A stretch of DNA of 64,000 nucleotides from Rhizobium sp. GN54 (GCF_021026345.1 NZ_JAJNCZ010000006.1:186001-250000); one strand, 5' to 3'; positions 35,406 to 44,423 are shown, counted from the first letter of the stretch. Numbers and translations: made by a program. Notes: generated from the sequence alone by a model not told the origin.

Positions 35406-37772
35406 TCACGTCGAGGCACCTCGCCCGGCGGCGGCGCCTGCCGGCGGCAGGAGCAGGCGCATCGCGTTCAGCGTCACCAGCACGGTGGCGCCGGTGTCGG
35501 CGAAGACGGCGATCCACAGGCCCGTGACGCCGAGGACGGTGGTCACCAGGAAGATGGCCTTCAGCCCCAGCGCGATGGCGACGTTCTGGCGGATGTTGGC
35601 CATGGTCGCCCGTCCGAGCGCGATCGCACGGGCGACGTCGACCAGGCGGTTGCCCATCAGCGCCACGCCGGCCGTCTCCCGGGCAAGCCCGGTGCCCGAT
35701 CCCATCGCCATGCCCACGCTGGCCGCGGCGAGCGCTGCCGCGTCGTTGATGCCGTCGCCGACCATCACCGTGCCGCGCTTTTTAGACAGCGTCCGGATCG
35801 CCTCGACCTTGTCGGCCGGCAGCAGGCCGCCGCGGGCGTCGTCGATCGACAGGGACCGGCCGATGGCGGCGGCGGTCGCGGGATTGTCGCCGGAAAGCAT
35901 CAGCGTCTGGACCCCGAGCGCCTTCAGGGCCGCGATACCTGCGCGGGCATCCTCGCGCGGTTCGTCGCGCAGCGCGATCGCGCCGATGCCGACCCTGTCG
36001 GCGACGACGACGGCGACGGTGTTGCCGGCCTGTTCGAAGGCCTCGATCTTCCCGGCGAGTGCCGTGTCGATCGTGCCTTCCTCGACGGCAAAGCGCGGGG
36101 CGCCGATGAAGATCGACCGTCCGGCGACCGAGCCGCTGACGCCGCGCCCGGCGAGCGCCCTGATCCCCGATGCCGGAGCCGGTGCGAGCTTGCGGGCCTG
36201 CGCCTCGGCGACGACGGCTTCCGCCAAAGGATGGCTCGAGCCGGCCTCGATCGCCGCCGCCAGCTCCAGCAGCTCATCCGCCGTGCCTTCCGCGGCATGC
36301 ACGTCGGTCACCGCCGGCCGGCCGCGGGTCAGCGTGCCGGTCTTGTCGAAGGCGACGACTTCGGCCTTGGCAAGCGTCTCCAGGATGACGCCGCCCTTGG
36401 CGAGGATGCCGGCGCGCGCCGCCGATGCGAGCGCGGAGGCAACGGCGGCGGGAACGGAAATGACCAGCGCGCAGGGGCAGCCGATCAGGAGCAGCGCCAG
36501 CCCGCGATAGATCCAGGTGTGCCACTCGCCACCGAGAACGAGCGGCGGGACGATGGCGACCAGCAGGGCGAGAGCCGCGATCAGCGGGGTATAGATCTGG
36601 GAGAAGCTGTCGATGAAGCGCTGCGCGGGTGCCTTCGCATCCTGCGCCTCCTCGACGAGCGCGACCATGCGGGCGATGGTGTTGTCGGCTGCCGCCTTCT
36701 CCGCGCGGATCTTCAGGACCGCGTCGATCGCCACCGAACCGGCGAAGACCTTCTCGCCGGGGCCGCGCGATACCGGGATGCTCTCGCCGGTGATCGCCGC
36801 CTCGTCCAGATGCGCGCGGCCTTCGATGACTGTGCCGTCGGCCGCCACATGATCGCCCGGACGGGCCAACACGACGTGGCCGGGTTTGATGCTCGCGGCC
36901 GCGACCTCGCGCACGACCCCGTCCTCCTCGATGAAGGCCCGGTCGGGCACGAGCGACGCGAGTGCCTCGATGCCGGCCCGTGCCCGTCCGGCGGCGTAGC
37001 CCTCGAGTACCTCGCCGGTCGCAAACAGGAAGACGACCACCGTCGCCTCGGCCGGCTCGCCGATGATGACCGCGCCGATGACGGCGACCGTCATCAGCAT
37101 CTCTATGGTGAAGGGGGCGCCCGCCAATGCTGCGGCGATGGCGCGGCGCGCGATGGGCAGCGCCAGCAGCACCGCCGCGGCAATGAAAAAATAGTGGCCG
37201 GCGATGGGCCAGAAATGACCGATGACGAAGGCTGCTGCCGTCACGATCCCGCCGACGATGGCATGCAGGCCCTTGGGCATCCGCCACCAGGCGATGGCGA
37301 CAGGCCGCGGGGCGGGCGCATCCGTCGCCAGCAGCTCGGCGCCGTAGCCGAGGCTTCTGACCCGCTCGCCGACCCTGTCGAGCGGCGTCTTCGCCTCGTC
37401 GACGGCGATGAACATCATCTCGCGTGGAACGGAGACGCGGACGTCGCTGACGCCGGGCATGCCGCCGATGGCGGTGCTGATGGTGCTGGCGCAGCTTGCG
37501 CAATCCATGCCCGAAATGCGGAAGCGCCGGTAGCCGTCTCCGACGACGGCTTCGTCCGCCATAGCCGCGGGCTCCCCGGCCGTGCAGCAATTGTCGCCGT
37601 GGTGGTGACCTTCGGCGCGTGCATGGCCATCGTCTTCGCCATGGGCGTGGCCGTGCTCGTGTGCATGCCCGGTGCAGCATGCGTGTTCATGGCCGGAGCC
37701 GGCCGCCGGGCTGGCGGAGCGGTGATCCTGTACGGCGCTGTCGTCGGACCGGTGCGGAAGGCGCTTGTCCAT
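35406..37772 (-). CDS. Zn/Cd/Pb-translocating P-type ATPase (ZntA-like)
   Basis: A 788-residue P1B-type ATPase that exports divalent heavy metals across the inner membrane. A His-rich tail (residues 27-62, many His and two CC pairs) precedes an HMA domain with GMDCASC at 88-94. TGES lies at 328-331, the membrane CPC at 432-434, the phosphorylated D476 in DKTGT and GDGINDAAALAAA in the hinge region. The CPC and the His-rich leader fit Zn/Cd/Pb export better than copper. The MerR gene lies divergently and a 19-bp-spacer promoter drives it. Confidence 0.92.
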   Translation of the reverse strand: MDKRLPHRSDDSAVQDHRSASPAAGSGHEHACCTGHAHEHGHAHGEDDGHARAEGHHHGDNCCTAGEPAAMADEAVVGDGYRRFRISGMDCASCASTISTAIGGMPGVSDVRVSVPREMMFIAVDEAKTPLDRVGERVRSLGYGAELLATDAPAPRPVAIAWWRMPKGLHAIVGGIVTAAAFVIGHFWPIAGHYFFIAAAVLLALPIARRAIAAALAGAPFTIEMLMTVAVIGAVIIGEPAEATVVVFLFATGEVLEGYAAGRARAGIEALASLVPDRAFIEEDGVVREVAAASIKPGHVVLARPGDHVAADGTVIEGRAHLDEAAITGESIPVSRGPGEKVFAGSVAIDAVLKIRAEKAAADNTIARMVALVEEAQDAKAPAQRFIDSFSQIYTPLIAALALLVAIVPPLVLGGEWHTWIYRGLALLLIGCPCALVISVPAAVASALASAARAGILAKGGVILETLAKAEVVAFDKTGTLTRGRPAVTDVHAAEGTADELLELAAAIEAGSSHPLAEAVVAEAQARKLAPAPASGIRALAGRGVSGSVAGRSIFIGAPRFAVEEGTIDTALAGKIEAFEQAGNTVAVVVADRVGIGAIALRDEPREDARAGIAALKALGVQTLMLSGDNPATAAAIGRSLSIDDARGGLLPADKVEAIRTLSKKRGTVMVGDGINDAAALAAASVGMAMGSGTGLARETAGVALMGNRLVDVARAIALGRATMANIRQNVAIALGLKAIFLVTTVLGVTGLWIAVFADTGATVLVTLNAMRLLLPPAGAAAGRGAST

Positions 37773-37795
37773 TGCAAATCTCCCTGATTTGCACC

Positions 37796-37827
37796 ACCTA
37801 TAATTCCTGTAGTCACTATAGGTTCAA
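37796..37827 (-). promoter_or_regulatory. MerR-type promoter of the metal ATPase with 19-bp spacer
   Basis: On the minus strand TTGAAC and TATAGG are separated by 19 bp, longer than the usual 17, the hallmark of promoters twisted into activity by MerR regulators. Within the spacer the dyad ACCTATA (37796-37802) and TATAGGT (37817-37823) is the expected operator. The ATPase start lies about 24 bp downstream. Confidence 0.8.
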
Positions 37828-37839
37828 GCGGAAATATCC

Positions 37840-38274
37840 ATGGAACGCGTCTTTTCGATCGGCAAGCTCGCCACAGCCAGCGGCTCGAAGGTCGAGACCA
37901 TCCGCTATTATGAATCGATCGGGCTGCTGCCGGAGCCGGAGCGCAACGCCGGCAACCAGCGTCGCTACACGGCGCGCCACTACGACCGGCTTACCTTCAT
38001 CCTGCATGCGCGCGATCTCGGCCTTTCCACCGAGGCCGTGCGACAGCTGATCGATCTGTCGCAGCATCCCGACATGCCCTGCCGGGACGCGGACGAGATC
38101 GCGCGGCGCCAGCTGGACGATGTGCGCCAGAGGATCGCCCGGCTGAAGCTTCTGGAGGCGGAACTGGAACGCACGCTTTCGAGCTGCAGCCACGGGACGA
38201 TCGCCGAATGCAAGGTGATCGAGGCGCTGGCGCAATGCGGCGCCTGCGAGCGCCACCACCGGCCGCCGCGCTGA
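37840..38274 (+). CDS. MerR-family heavy-metal regulator (ZntR/CadR-like)
   Basis: A 144-residue MerR protein. The winged helix (residues 1-70, FSIGKLATASGSKVETIRYYE) is followed by a dimer helix and a C-terminal CSHG...CKVIEALAQCGACERHH metal-binding loop with cysteines and histidines. This pattern suits Zn, Cd or Pb sensors more than copper sensors. It activates the divergent ATPase gene through the 19-bp promoter between them. Confidence 0.9.
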   Translation: MERVFSIGKLATASGSKVETIRYYESIGLLPEPERNAGNQRRYTARHYDRLTFILHARDLGLSTEAVRQLIDLSQHPDMPCRDADEIARRQLDDVRQRIARLKLLEAELERTLSSCSHGTIAECKVIEALAQCGACERHHRPPR

Positions 38275-38325
38275 GAGGGCGAGGCCGGCCTTGGTGATGC
38301 CGCGGATGGGGGCTATGCAGTCAGA

Positions 38326-38598
38326 ATGACAAAGCGATCCGGAACCCTGTCGATGCGGCTGGCACTTGCGGGTGCGATTGCAGGCTGCGCCACCCCGCCG
38401 GCCATGGCCCAGTCGGGCGAGGGCGAGCCGCCCACGGCGGCTCCCGCGCGCGATCCCGACATCGCCGTGCAGGAGGAATTCGACGCAGCCCGCCGCGCAG
38501 ATACGGTGAAGGCCTGGGAGCTTTTCATCGCCCGCCACCCCGACCATCCGCTGGCCAGGGAGGCGCAGCAGCAATTGCGCCGCCTGACCGGGCAATAG
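38326..38598 (+). CDS. Small secreted or lipoprotein-like protein, unknown function
   Basis: A 90-residue protein with an export signal. LALAGAIAGC near residue 12-21 could be a lipobox, or MAQ near residue 28 a signal peptidase I site. The C-terminal half (AWELFIARHPDHPLAREAQQQL) looks like one tetratricopeptide-like helix pair. Similar short proteins are common in rhizobia, and no function is known. It has no clear operon partner. Confidence 0.6.
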   Translation: MTKRSGTLSMRLALAGAIAGCATPPAMAQSGEGEPPTAAPARDPDIAVQEEFDAARRADTVKAWELFIARHPDHPLAREAQQQLRRLTGQ

Positions 38599-38732
38599 TG
38601 ACCGGGAGCCGTCCCCGGCAAGGACCGTTTCCGGGAAGGCGGGGCGTACGGAGCCTTCCCGGTGTCGGGCGGAGCCTATGAACGGTCGACGGAAGGCAAT
38701 CGGACCGCAGTTGTCCGAGCGGAGGGACGACG

Positions 38733-39179
38733 ATGGGACACCCTGCGAAACCGGCGGCAAGCCATGACCTGTCCCGTTTCCACGAGGCGCAGGAGGCGGT
38801 CTATCCGCAGGCACTGGCGGAGCTGAAGCGAGGCCGGAAGGAGACCCACTGGATGTGGTTCGTCTTTCCGCAGGTCGAGGGGCTCGGCATGTCTCCGATG
38901 ACGCAGCGCTATGCGATCCATTCTGCCGGCGAGGCACGCGCCTATCTCGCCGATCCGGTGCTCGGACCGCGGTTGACGGCGTGCGTGGAGGCGCTTCTTT
39001 CGGTGCCCGGGCGCTCGGCGCGCGAGATCATGGGTGCGCCGGACGACGTGAAGCTGCGGTCGTCGCTGACGCTCTTTGCCGCCGTTGCCGACGATCCCGC
39101 GCTGTTCCGGAAGGCGCTCGCACGATTCTATGGCGGGCAGGAGGACAGCCGTACGCTGGAACAGCTTGAAAGGTGGTGA
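38733..39179 (+). CDS. DUF1810 family protein
   Basis: A 148-residue cytoplasmic protein with the DUF1810 landmarks SRFHEAQEAVYPQALAELKR, KETHWMWFVFPQ and SPMTQRYAIHSAGEARAYL. The family is widespread in bacteria and plants and has no assigned activity. A GGAGGGACGACG ribosome binding site precedes the ATG. It stands alone. Confidence 0.85.
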   Translation: MGHPAKPAASHDLSRFHEAQEAVYPQALAELKRGRKETHWMWFVFPQVEGLGMSPMTQRYAIHSAGEARAYLADPVLGPRLTACVEALLSVPGRSAREIMGAPDDVKLRSSLTLFAAVADDPALFRKALARFYGGQEDSRTLEQLERW

Positions 39180-39392
39180 CGGCGGCGCCTCGCTCGAAGC
39201 CCGGACCGGTCCTGATTTTTGTCTCCGCCGCCCTATCTGTCGCAGGGACCGGCAGACAAGTGCGCAAATTTTAACCGGAACGGAAAAATTTTTTGCAATT
39301 GCCGCCTGCGGCCACCGTTTTCTGCGCTCCGCGGAGCGTCGAATTCTGCGATCTAGTTCCCATCAGTTTCATGACCAGATACGGAGACCGAC

Positions 39393-40166
39393 ATGTCCTG
39401 GTTGAAGACCATCGCCACCGCCACCCTCGTGCAGGCCGCACTCCTGCTTCCGGCCACGGCCGGGGAGAACCTTGCCGCCGTCCAGTCCGCGGGCGTCCTC
39501 AAGATCGGCACCGAGGGCACCTATGCGCCGTTCACCTATCACGACACGAGCGGCAAGCTCGTCGGCTTCGACGTCGAGATCGGCGAGGCGGTCGCAGCCA
39601 AGCTCGGCGTGAAGGCGGAATTCCTGGAAGGCAAGTGGGACGGCCTGATCGCAGGCCTCGACGCCAACCGCTACGACGCGGTGATCAACCAGGTCGGCAT
39701 CACCGATGCGCGCAAGCAGAAATACGACTTCTCCGAGCCCTATATCGCCTCCAAGGCCGTGCTGATCGTGCGGGGCGACGATGACGGCATCAAGGGCTTC
39801 GAGGACCTGAAGGGCAAGAAGGCGGCACAGTCGCTGACCTCCAACTTCGGCAAGCTGGCCGAGGCGAACGGCGCCGAGCTCGTCGGCACCGACGGCTTCG
39901 ACCAGTCGATCCAGCTGGTCCTGACCGGCCGCGCCGACGCCACGATCAACGACAGCCTGTCCTTCCTCGACTTCAAGAAGCAGAAGCCGGACGCGAACGT
40001 GAAGATCGCAGCCGAGCAGGCAAACGCCGAATACTCCGGCATCATCGTGCGCAAGGGCGAGCCGGAACTGGTCGAGGCGTTGAACAAGGCGCTGGCGGAC
40101 ATCAAGGCCGATGGCACCTACCAGAAGATCTCCGACAAGTATTTCGGCCAGGACGTCTCGAAGTAA
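39393..40166 (+). CDS. Polar amino-acid ABC transporter, periplasmic binding protein (cystine-type)
   Basis: A 257-residue family 3 solute-binding protein. A signal peptide ends near TAGEN (about 1-23). LKIGTEGTYAPFTYHD and GFDVEIGEAVAAKLG form the ligand-site region, close to FliY/TcyA cystine binders, but the ligand is not certain. The two transporter genes follow after a structured 200-bp gap. GGAGACCGAC precedes the ATG. Confidence 0.87.
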   Translation: MSWLKTIATATLVQAALLLPATAGENLAAVQSAGVLKIGTEGTYAPFTYHDTSGKLVGFDVEIGEAVAAKLGVKAEFLEGKWDGLIAGLDANRYDAVINQVGITDARKQKYDFSEPYIASKAVLIVRGDDDGIKGFEDLKGKKAAQSLTSNFGKLAEANGAELVGTDGFDQSIQLVLTGRADATINDSLSFLDFKKQKPDANVKIAAEQANAEYSGIIVRKGEPELVEALNKALADIKADGTYQKISDKYFGQDVSK

Positions 40167-40176
40167 GCGCCTCCCG

Positions 40177-40316
40177 GATCCCCCTCCCGCCATGGGAGGG
40201 GGATCACGCCGGGATTGCCCCGCCGCCTCCGATAGAGACTGCAGGCGGCGTTCCGCCGATCTGACATCGGCAGGACCGCCGCATATCGGTTCCCCTCTTG
40301 TGGGAAGGGGGCAGGG
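40177..40316. repeat. Structured intergenic segment with stacked inverted repeats
   Basis: A perfect 12-bp stem with 5-nt loop lies at 40177-40205 (GATCCCCCTCCC paired with GGGAGGGGGATC). CGCCGCCT pairs with AGGCGGCG further on, then GCCGAT-N5-ATCGGC, then a CCCCTC/GAAGGGG arm pair. The set sits between binding protein and permease genes. It may act as an mRNA stabiliser or attenuator and may belong to a dispersed repeat family. Confidence 0.55.
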
Positions 40317-40366
40317 AGCGGTATTGCGGAAGGGATCCGGCTATATCGCGAAGAGTAGGAACGCCC

Positions 40367-41047
40367 TTGCCGCACTGGCTCCAACTGATGCTCGATTCGC
40401 TCGGCCCGCTGCTCTGGGCCGGTTTGAAGTTCACCGTGCCGCTGACGCTGTTGTCCTTCGCCTTCGGGCTGGCGCTGGGGCTGCTGGTGGCGATCACCCG
40501 GCTGTTTGCGCCGGGGCCGCTGGTTGCCGTCGCCCGGTTCTACGTCTGGATCTTCCGCGGCACGCCGCTGCTCGTCCAGCTCTTCGTCATCTTCTACGGC
40601 CTGCCGAGCATGGGCATCCTGCTCGATGCCTTTCCGGCGGCGCTGATCGGTTTCACGCTGAATATCGGCGCCTATACGTCCGAGATCATCCGCGCGGTGA
40701 TCGCATCGGTTCCGCGCGGCCAGTGGGAGGCGTCCTATTCGATCGGCATGAGCTGGGGCCAGGCGATGCGGCGCACCATCCTGCCGCAGGCCGGGCGCAC
40801 CGCGGTCCCGCCGCTGTCCAACACCTTCATCTCGCTCGTCAAGGACACCTCGCTCGCAGCCGCGATCACGGTGCCGGAGCTGTTCCAGACCGCACAGCGG
40901 ATCGTCGCCACCACCTACGAACCGCTGATCCTCTATATCCTCGCCGCCCTGATCTACCTCGCCATGAGTTCGGTGCTTTCGGCCCTGCAGGTGCGGCTGG
41001 AGAAGCGTTTTGCCCGCTATGGCGGCTTCCTGGAGGCGCGCGCATGA
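40367..41047 (+). CDS. Polar amino-acid ABC transporter permease
   Basis: A 226-residue HisM/GlnP-type permease with five hydrophobic helices and the EAA loop (EASYSIGMSWGQAMRRTILPQAGR). The reading frame is open upstream but the domain starts at LPHWLQLMLDS, so the TTG at 40367, preceded by AGGA, is the likely start. It overlaps the ATPase gene by 4 bp and works with the binding protein upstream. Confidence 0.87.
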   Translation: MPHWLQLMLDSLGPLLWAGLKFTVPLTLLSFAFGLALGLLVAITRLFAPGPLVAVARFYVWIFRGTPLLVQLFVIFYGLPSMGILLDAFPAALIGFTLNIGAYTSEIIRAVIASVPRGQWEASYSIGMSWGQAMRRTILPQAGRTAVPPLSNTFISLVKDTSLAAAITVPELFQTAQRIVATTYEPLILYILAALIYLAMSSVLSALQVRLEKRFARYGGFLEARA

Positions 41048-41805
41048 TCGAGCTCAGCCACATCGAGAAGCGCTTCGGCGACAATGTCGTTCTGAAGGAC
41101 GTCAGCGTCGACATGGCGGAAGGATCGGTCACGGCCCTCGTCGGCCCGTCCGGCGGCGGCAAGAGCACGCTGCTTCGCTGCGTCAACCTGCTCGAAATCC
41201 CGACGAACGGCTCGGTGCGCATCGGCGAGGAGGCGTTGTCCTTTTCGCCGGGCGGCAGGGTCGGCTGGTCGGATATCCAGCGGCTGCGGCGGCAGACGGG
41301 CATGGTGTTCCAGAACTTCCAGCTCTTTCCCCATCGCACCGCGATCGAAAACGTCATGGAAGGACTGGTGACGGTGCTGAAATGGCCGGAGGCGCGCGCC
41401 CGCGCCCGCGCGCTCGAACTTCTGGAGAAGGTCGGCATGGCCCACAAGGCAGACGCCTGGCCGGCGACGCTGTCGGGCGGCCAGCAGCAGCGCGTCGCCA
41501 TCGCCCGCGCGCTTGCGCCCTCGCCACGCGTGCTCCTGTGCGACGAGCCGACGTCGGCGCTCGATCCGGAACTCGCCGAAGAGGTGGTGGACGTGCTCGG
41601 CCGGCTGGCGCGCGAGGGCACGACGATGATGATGGCGACGCACGACCTGCGGCTTGCCTCGCGCGTCGCCGACAAGGTGGTCTTCCTCGACGGCGGCACG
41701 ATCGTGGAAAGCGGGCCGCCGGCGAGGATCTTCTCCCATCCCGAGCGCGATCGCACCAAGCGTTTCATCGCCTCGCTGAACGTGGCTGTCGACTACGAGA
41801 TCTGA
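41044..41805 (+). CDS. Polar amino-acid ABC transporter ATPase
   Basis: A 253-residue ATPase with Walker A GPSGGGKST, signature LSGGQQQRVAIARAL and Walker B VLLCDEPTSALDPEL, followed by the switch histidine in MMATHDL. Membership in the polar amino-acid subgroup fits the other genes. It is translationally coupled to the permease. An AGCGAAAGC hairpin (41823-41853) lies soon after the stop. Confidence 0.92.
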   Translation: MIELSHIEKRFGDNVVLKDVSVDMAEGSVTALVGPSGGGKSTLLRCVNLLEIPTNGSVRIGEEALSFSPGGRVGWSDIQRLRRQTGMVFQNFQLFPHRTAIENVMEGLVTVLKWPEARARARALELLEKVGMAHKADAWPATLSGGQQQRVAIARALAPSPRVLLCDEPTSALDPELAEEVVDVLGRLAREGTTMMMATHDLRLASRVADKVVFLDGGTIVESGPPARIFSHPERDRTKRFIASLNVAVDYEI

Positions 41806-41877
41806 ACCGGCCGCTCGCGCGGAGCGAAAGCGATAAGCAGGTTTGCTTTCGCTGATCGAGTCGGACATCGTTCCGTC

Positions 41878-42990
41878 ATGCGCTATGAAACCGGCAAGCT
41901 CGATCTTTCCGCACTGCTCGTTCCCTGCTGCCGGGCGGGGGAGGCCTTGGCGCGGCTGGACGAGCGCGTGCTGCGCTCGACGATCCGCACCGGCTTCCTG
42001 GAGCGCCAGGATTTTCACGATGCGGCCGCCTCCCTCTGGGTCGACGGGGAACTGGTGCATGTCGAGGACCTTGTCTTGCACGACGCGCGCATGGACGTGC
42101 GCACGCCGACGCACGAACTGACCATCGCCCATTCCGTCCTGCGCGCGCGGCGGCAGATCTTCGACCAGCCGCCGCCATGGGCGCTCAGTGCGCCGGGGCT
42201 CGCACGGCTCCGCGGGCGCGGGCAGGAGACGGCAGCGGCACAGCTGCCGGCTGCACCCGGTCATGCCGCGCCCCTCGGTGCAGGCGACCAGCCGGACGAG
42301 GCGGCCGATGCCGGCGAGGGGATGGATTTTTCCGAGATCGATGCCCTGATCGCCCGCAGCAGCGCGATCCTCGAGGGTGTTGGACCGGCACCCGAGCGAA
42401 AGGCCGCACCCGAGCGCGACCCGCTTGTCTACGATGCCGACTGGGATGAGGAGGAACGGCTATCGGAGTGGCGTCTCGTCCTGCAGGACACGGCGGGCCT
42501 GCCCGCGATCCTGCGGGCTGCGCTGCTTCTGGACGCCTGGAACTCGCTCCAGGTGCTTCAGCACATTCCCTGGCTCGGTCGCCAGCTTGTCGCGGCGTTC
42601 CTTCGGCAGGAGGGGCCTGCGGCGTCGCATCTCGTGGCCGTCAATGCCGGTCTCCGGGCGGTCCCGCGGGAGCGGCGCCATGCGCGCGACCGGCACTCGC
42701 GGCTCATGGCCATTCTCGAGGCGTTCGAACTCGGTGCCATGCAGGGGCTGAAGACGCACGACCGCCTGGTGCTCGCCAGATTGCAGCTCGAGCGGCGGCT
42801 GGTGAAGAAGCGTGCCAATTCGAGGCTTCCCCAGCTGGTAGACCTCGTCATCGCCCGCCCGGTCGTCTCCGCGGGCATCATCGCCCGGGAGCTGGGCGTC
42901 ACGATCCAGGGCGCGCTCGGCCTCGCCTCCGAGCTGCAATTGCGCGAGATCACCGGGCGCGAGCGGTTCAGGGCCTGGAGCATTCTCTAG
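41878..42990 (+). CDS. DUF1612/HTH_13 protein (RHE_PE00001 family)
   Basis: A 370-residue protein typical of rhizobia. The N-terminal part (about 1-130) includes ALARLDERVLRSTIRTGFLERQDF-like residues of the RHE_PE00001 family; DUF1612 covers about 185-300 (HIPWLGRQLVAAFLRQEGP), and a C-terminal helix-turn-helix (about 305-365, GIIARELGVTIQGALGLASE) suggests DNA binding. These proteins are often carried on rhizobial plasmids and near mobile DNA; their role is not known. No mobile genes are next to it here. Confidence 0.8.
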   Translation: MRYETGKLDLSALLVPCCRAGEALARLDERVLRSTIRTGFLERQDFHDAAASLWVDGELVHVEDLVLHDARMDVRTPTHELTIAHSVLRARRQIFDQPPPWALSAPGLARLRGRGQETAAAQLPAAPGHAAPLGAGDQPDEAADAGEGMDFSEIDALIARSSAILEGVGPAPERKAAPERDPLVYDADWDEEERLSEWRLVLQDTAGLPAILRAALLLDAWNSLQVLQHIPWLGRQLVAAFLRQEGPAASHLVAVNAGLRAVPRERRHARDRHSRLMAILEAFELGAMQGLKTHDRLVLARLQLERRLVKKRANSRLPQLVDLVIARPVVSAGIIARELGVTIQGALGLASELQLREITGRERFRAWSIL

Positions 42991-43105
42991 GCCCGATGCC
43001 GGCATCTGGCGATTTCCACATCCTGCAGGCCCGGCGGGCTCGACCTCACGCCAAGGGCCGCCTAGGATCATGCCGAGAACAAACATCGCAGGAAGGGATT
43101 TCCCC

Positions 43106-43810
43106 ATGGCAAACGAGAAGGTGGCTCTCATCACGGCGGGTGGCAGCGGTATGGGAGCTGCGGCCGCAAGGCGCCTGGCGGCGGATGGCTATCGCGTCGC
43201 GATCCTCTCGTCCTCGGGCAAGGGCGAGGCGCTGGCCAGCGAACTGGGCGGCCTCGGCGTGACCGGCTCCAACCAGTCCAACGACGACCTCAAGCGGCTC
43301 GTCGACGTTGCCATGGAGCGCTGGGGCCGCATCGACGCGCTGGTCAACAGCGCCGGTCACGGACCGCGGGCGGCGATCCTCGACATCACCGACGGGGACT
43401 GGCACAAGGGGCTCGACGTCTACCTGATGAACGTGATCCGCTCCGTCCGCCTCGTCGCCCCGATCATGCAGGCGCAGAAATCCGGTGCCATCGTCAACAT
43501 TTCCACCGCCTGGGCCTTCGAGCCGGCGGCGATGTTTCCCACCTCCGCCGTGTTCCGCGCGGGCCTCGCCGCCTACACCAAGATCTTCGCCGACACCTAT
43601 GCGGCCGACAACATCCGCATGAACAACGTGCTGCCGGGCTGGATCGACAGCCTTCCCGGCACCGAGGAACGGCGCGCCAGCGTGCCGATGCAGCGCTATG
43701 GCAGCAGCGACGAGATCGCCGCCACGGTCGCCTTCCTGGTGTCGGAGGGTGCCGGCTACATCACCGGGCAGAACATCCGCGTCGACGGCGGCCTGACGCG
43801 GTCGGTGTGA
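43106..43810 (+). CDS. Short-chain dehydrogenase/reductase with atypical active site
   Basis: A 234-residue classical SDR by fold. The cofactor motif is TAGGSGMG (10-17), NSAG lies at 81-84 and the catalytic-type serine is S133 in IVNIS. At the position of the usual Tyr-x3-Lys the sequence reads FPTSAVFRAG (144-153), so neither Tyr nor Lys is seen. The C-terminal end INTGQNI-like (GYITGQNIRVDGG) is normal. It may be an altered reductase or a non-catalytic relative. An upstream ATG at 43070 is less likely. Confidence 0.82.
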   Translation: MANEKVALITAGGSGMGAAAARRLAADGYRVAILSSSGKGEALASELGGLGVTGSNQSNDDLKRLVDVAMERWGRIDALVNSAGHGPRAAILDITDGDWHKGLDVYLMNVIRSVRLVAPIMQAQKSGAIVNISTAWAFEPAAMFPTSAVFRAGLAAYTKIFADTYAADNIRMNNVLPGWIDSLPGTEERRASVPMQRYGSSDEIAATVAFLVSEGAGYITGQNIRVDGGLTRSV

Positions 43811-43823
43811 GTTGCGGCGCTCG

Positions 43824-44423
43824 ATGAAGACCAGCCTGAAAGCGCTGCTGGGCCTTGTGGCAATGTTGCTGTCGGGTCCGGCTGCGGCAGAGACGGCATG
43901 GCAGCCGGTGGAGCAGGTCAAGACCTATGCCGTCAGCGGTTCGTCCGGAATCGAGCTCTACCGCTCGATCGGCGAGAACGGCCCCAAGGTCGGCGTCGGT
44001 CGGGCCATCGCCTTCACCGACTTCAAGCTGACCTGGACCCGCCGCTACGAGCCGCGCGACGGCGGCTGCGTCATCACCACCAACCGGCCGAAGCTCATCA
44101 TCACCACCATGCTGCCCAGGCCCGCCGGCAAGCTGCCGGCGGCGCTCGGCGCGCGCTGGGAGACTTTCATCGCCGGCGTGCGTGCGCACGAGCGGGTGCA
44201 TGGCGAGATCATCGTCGAGATGGTGCGGCAGATCGAGGACTATTCGGTCGGCCTGACCGTCGCCGACGATCCGGATTGCCGGAAGATCCGCAAGGTGCTG
44301 ACCACCCGGCTCGGCGAGCTGTCGCAGGAACAGCGCCGGCGCAGCCGCGATTTCGACCGGACGGAACTCAGCGAGGGCGGCAACGTGCACCAGTTGATCC
44401 TGGATTTCGTCGGCGGGGGCTGA
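43824..44423 (+). CDS. Secreted DUF922 putative zinc protease
   Basis: A 199-residue exported protein with a signal peptide (about 1-23, ending AAAETA). The DUF922 region holds RAHERVHGEIIVEM, an HExxH-like zinc site with a following Glu (HERVHGE), as in predicted metalloproteases of this family. The activity is inferred, not shown. It lies just after the SDR gene on the same strand with 13 bp between them, which suggests an operon. Confidence 0.75.
   Translation: MKTSLKALLGLVAMLLSGPAAAETAWQPVEQVKTYAVSGSSGIELYRSIGENGPKVGVGRAIAFTDFKLTWTRRYEPRDGGCVITTNRPKLIITTMLPRPAGKLPAALGARWETFIAGVRAHERVHGEIIVEMVRQIEDYSVGLTVADDPDCRKIRKVLTTRLGELSQEQRRRSRDFDRTELSEGGNVHQLILDFVGGG

Noticed and set aside
40177-40205. 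Hairpin as an intrinsic terminator
   Set aside because: No U-tract follows and the permease gene is downstream, so it is recorded as a structured repeat or attenuator instead.
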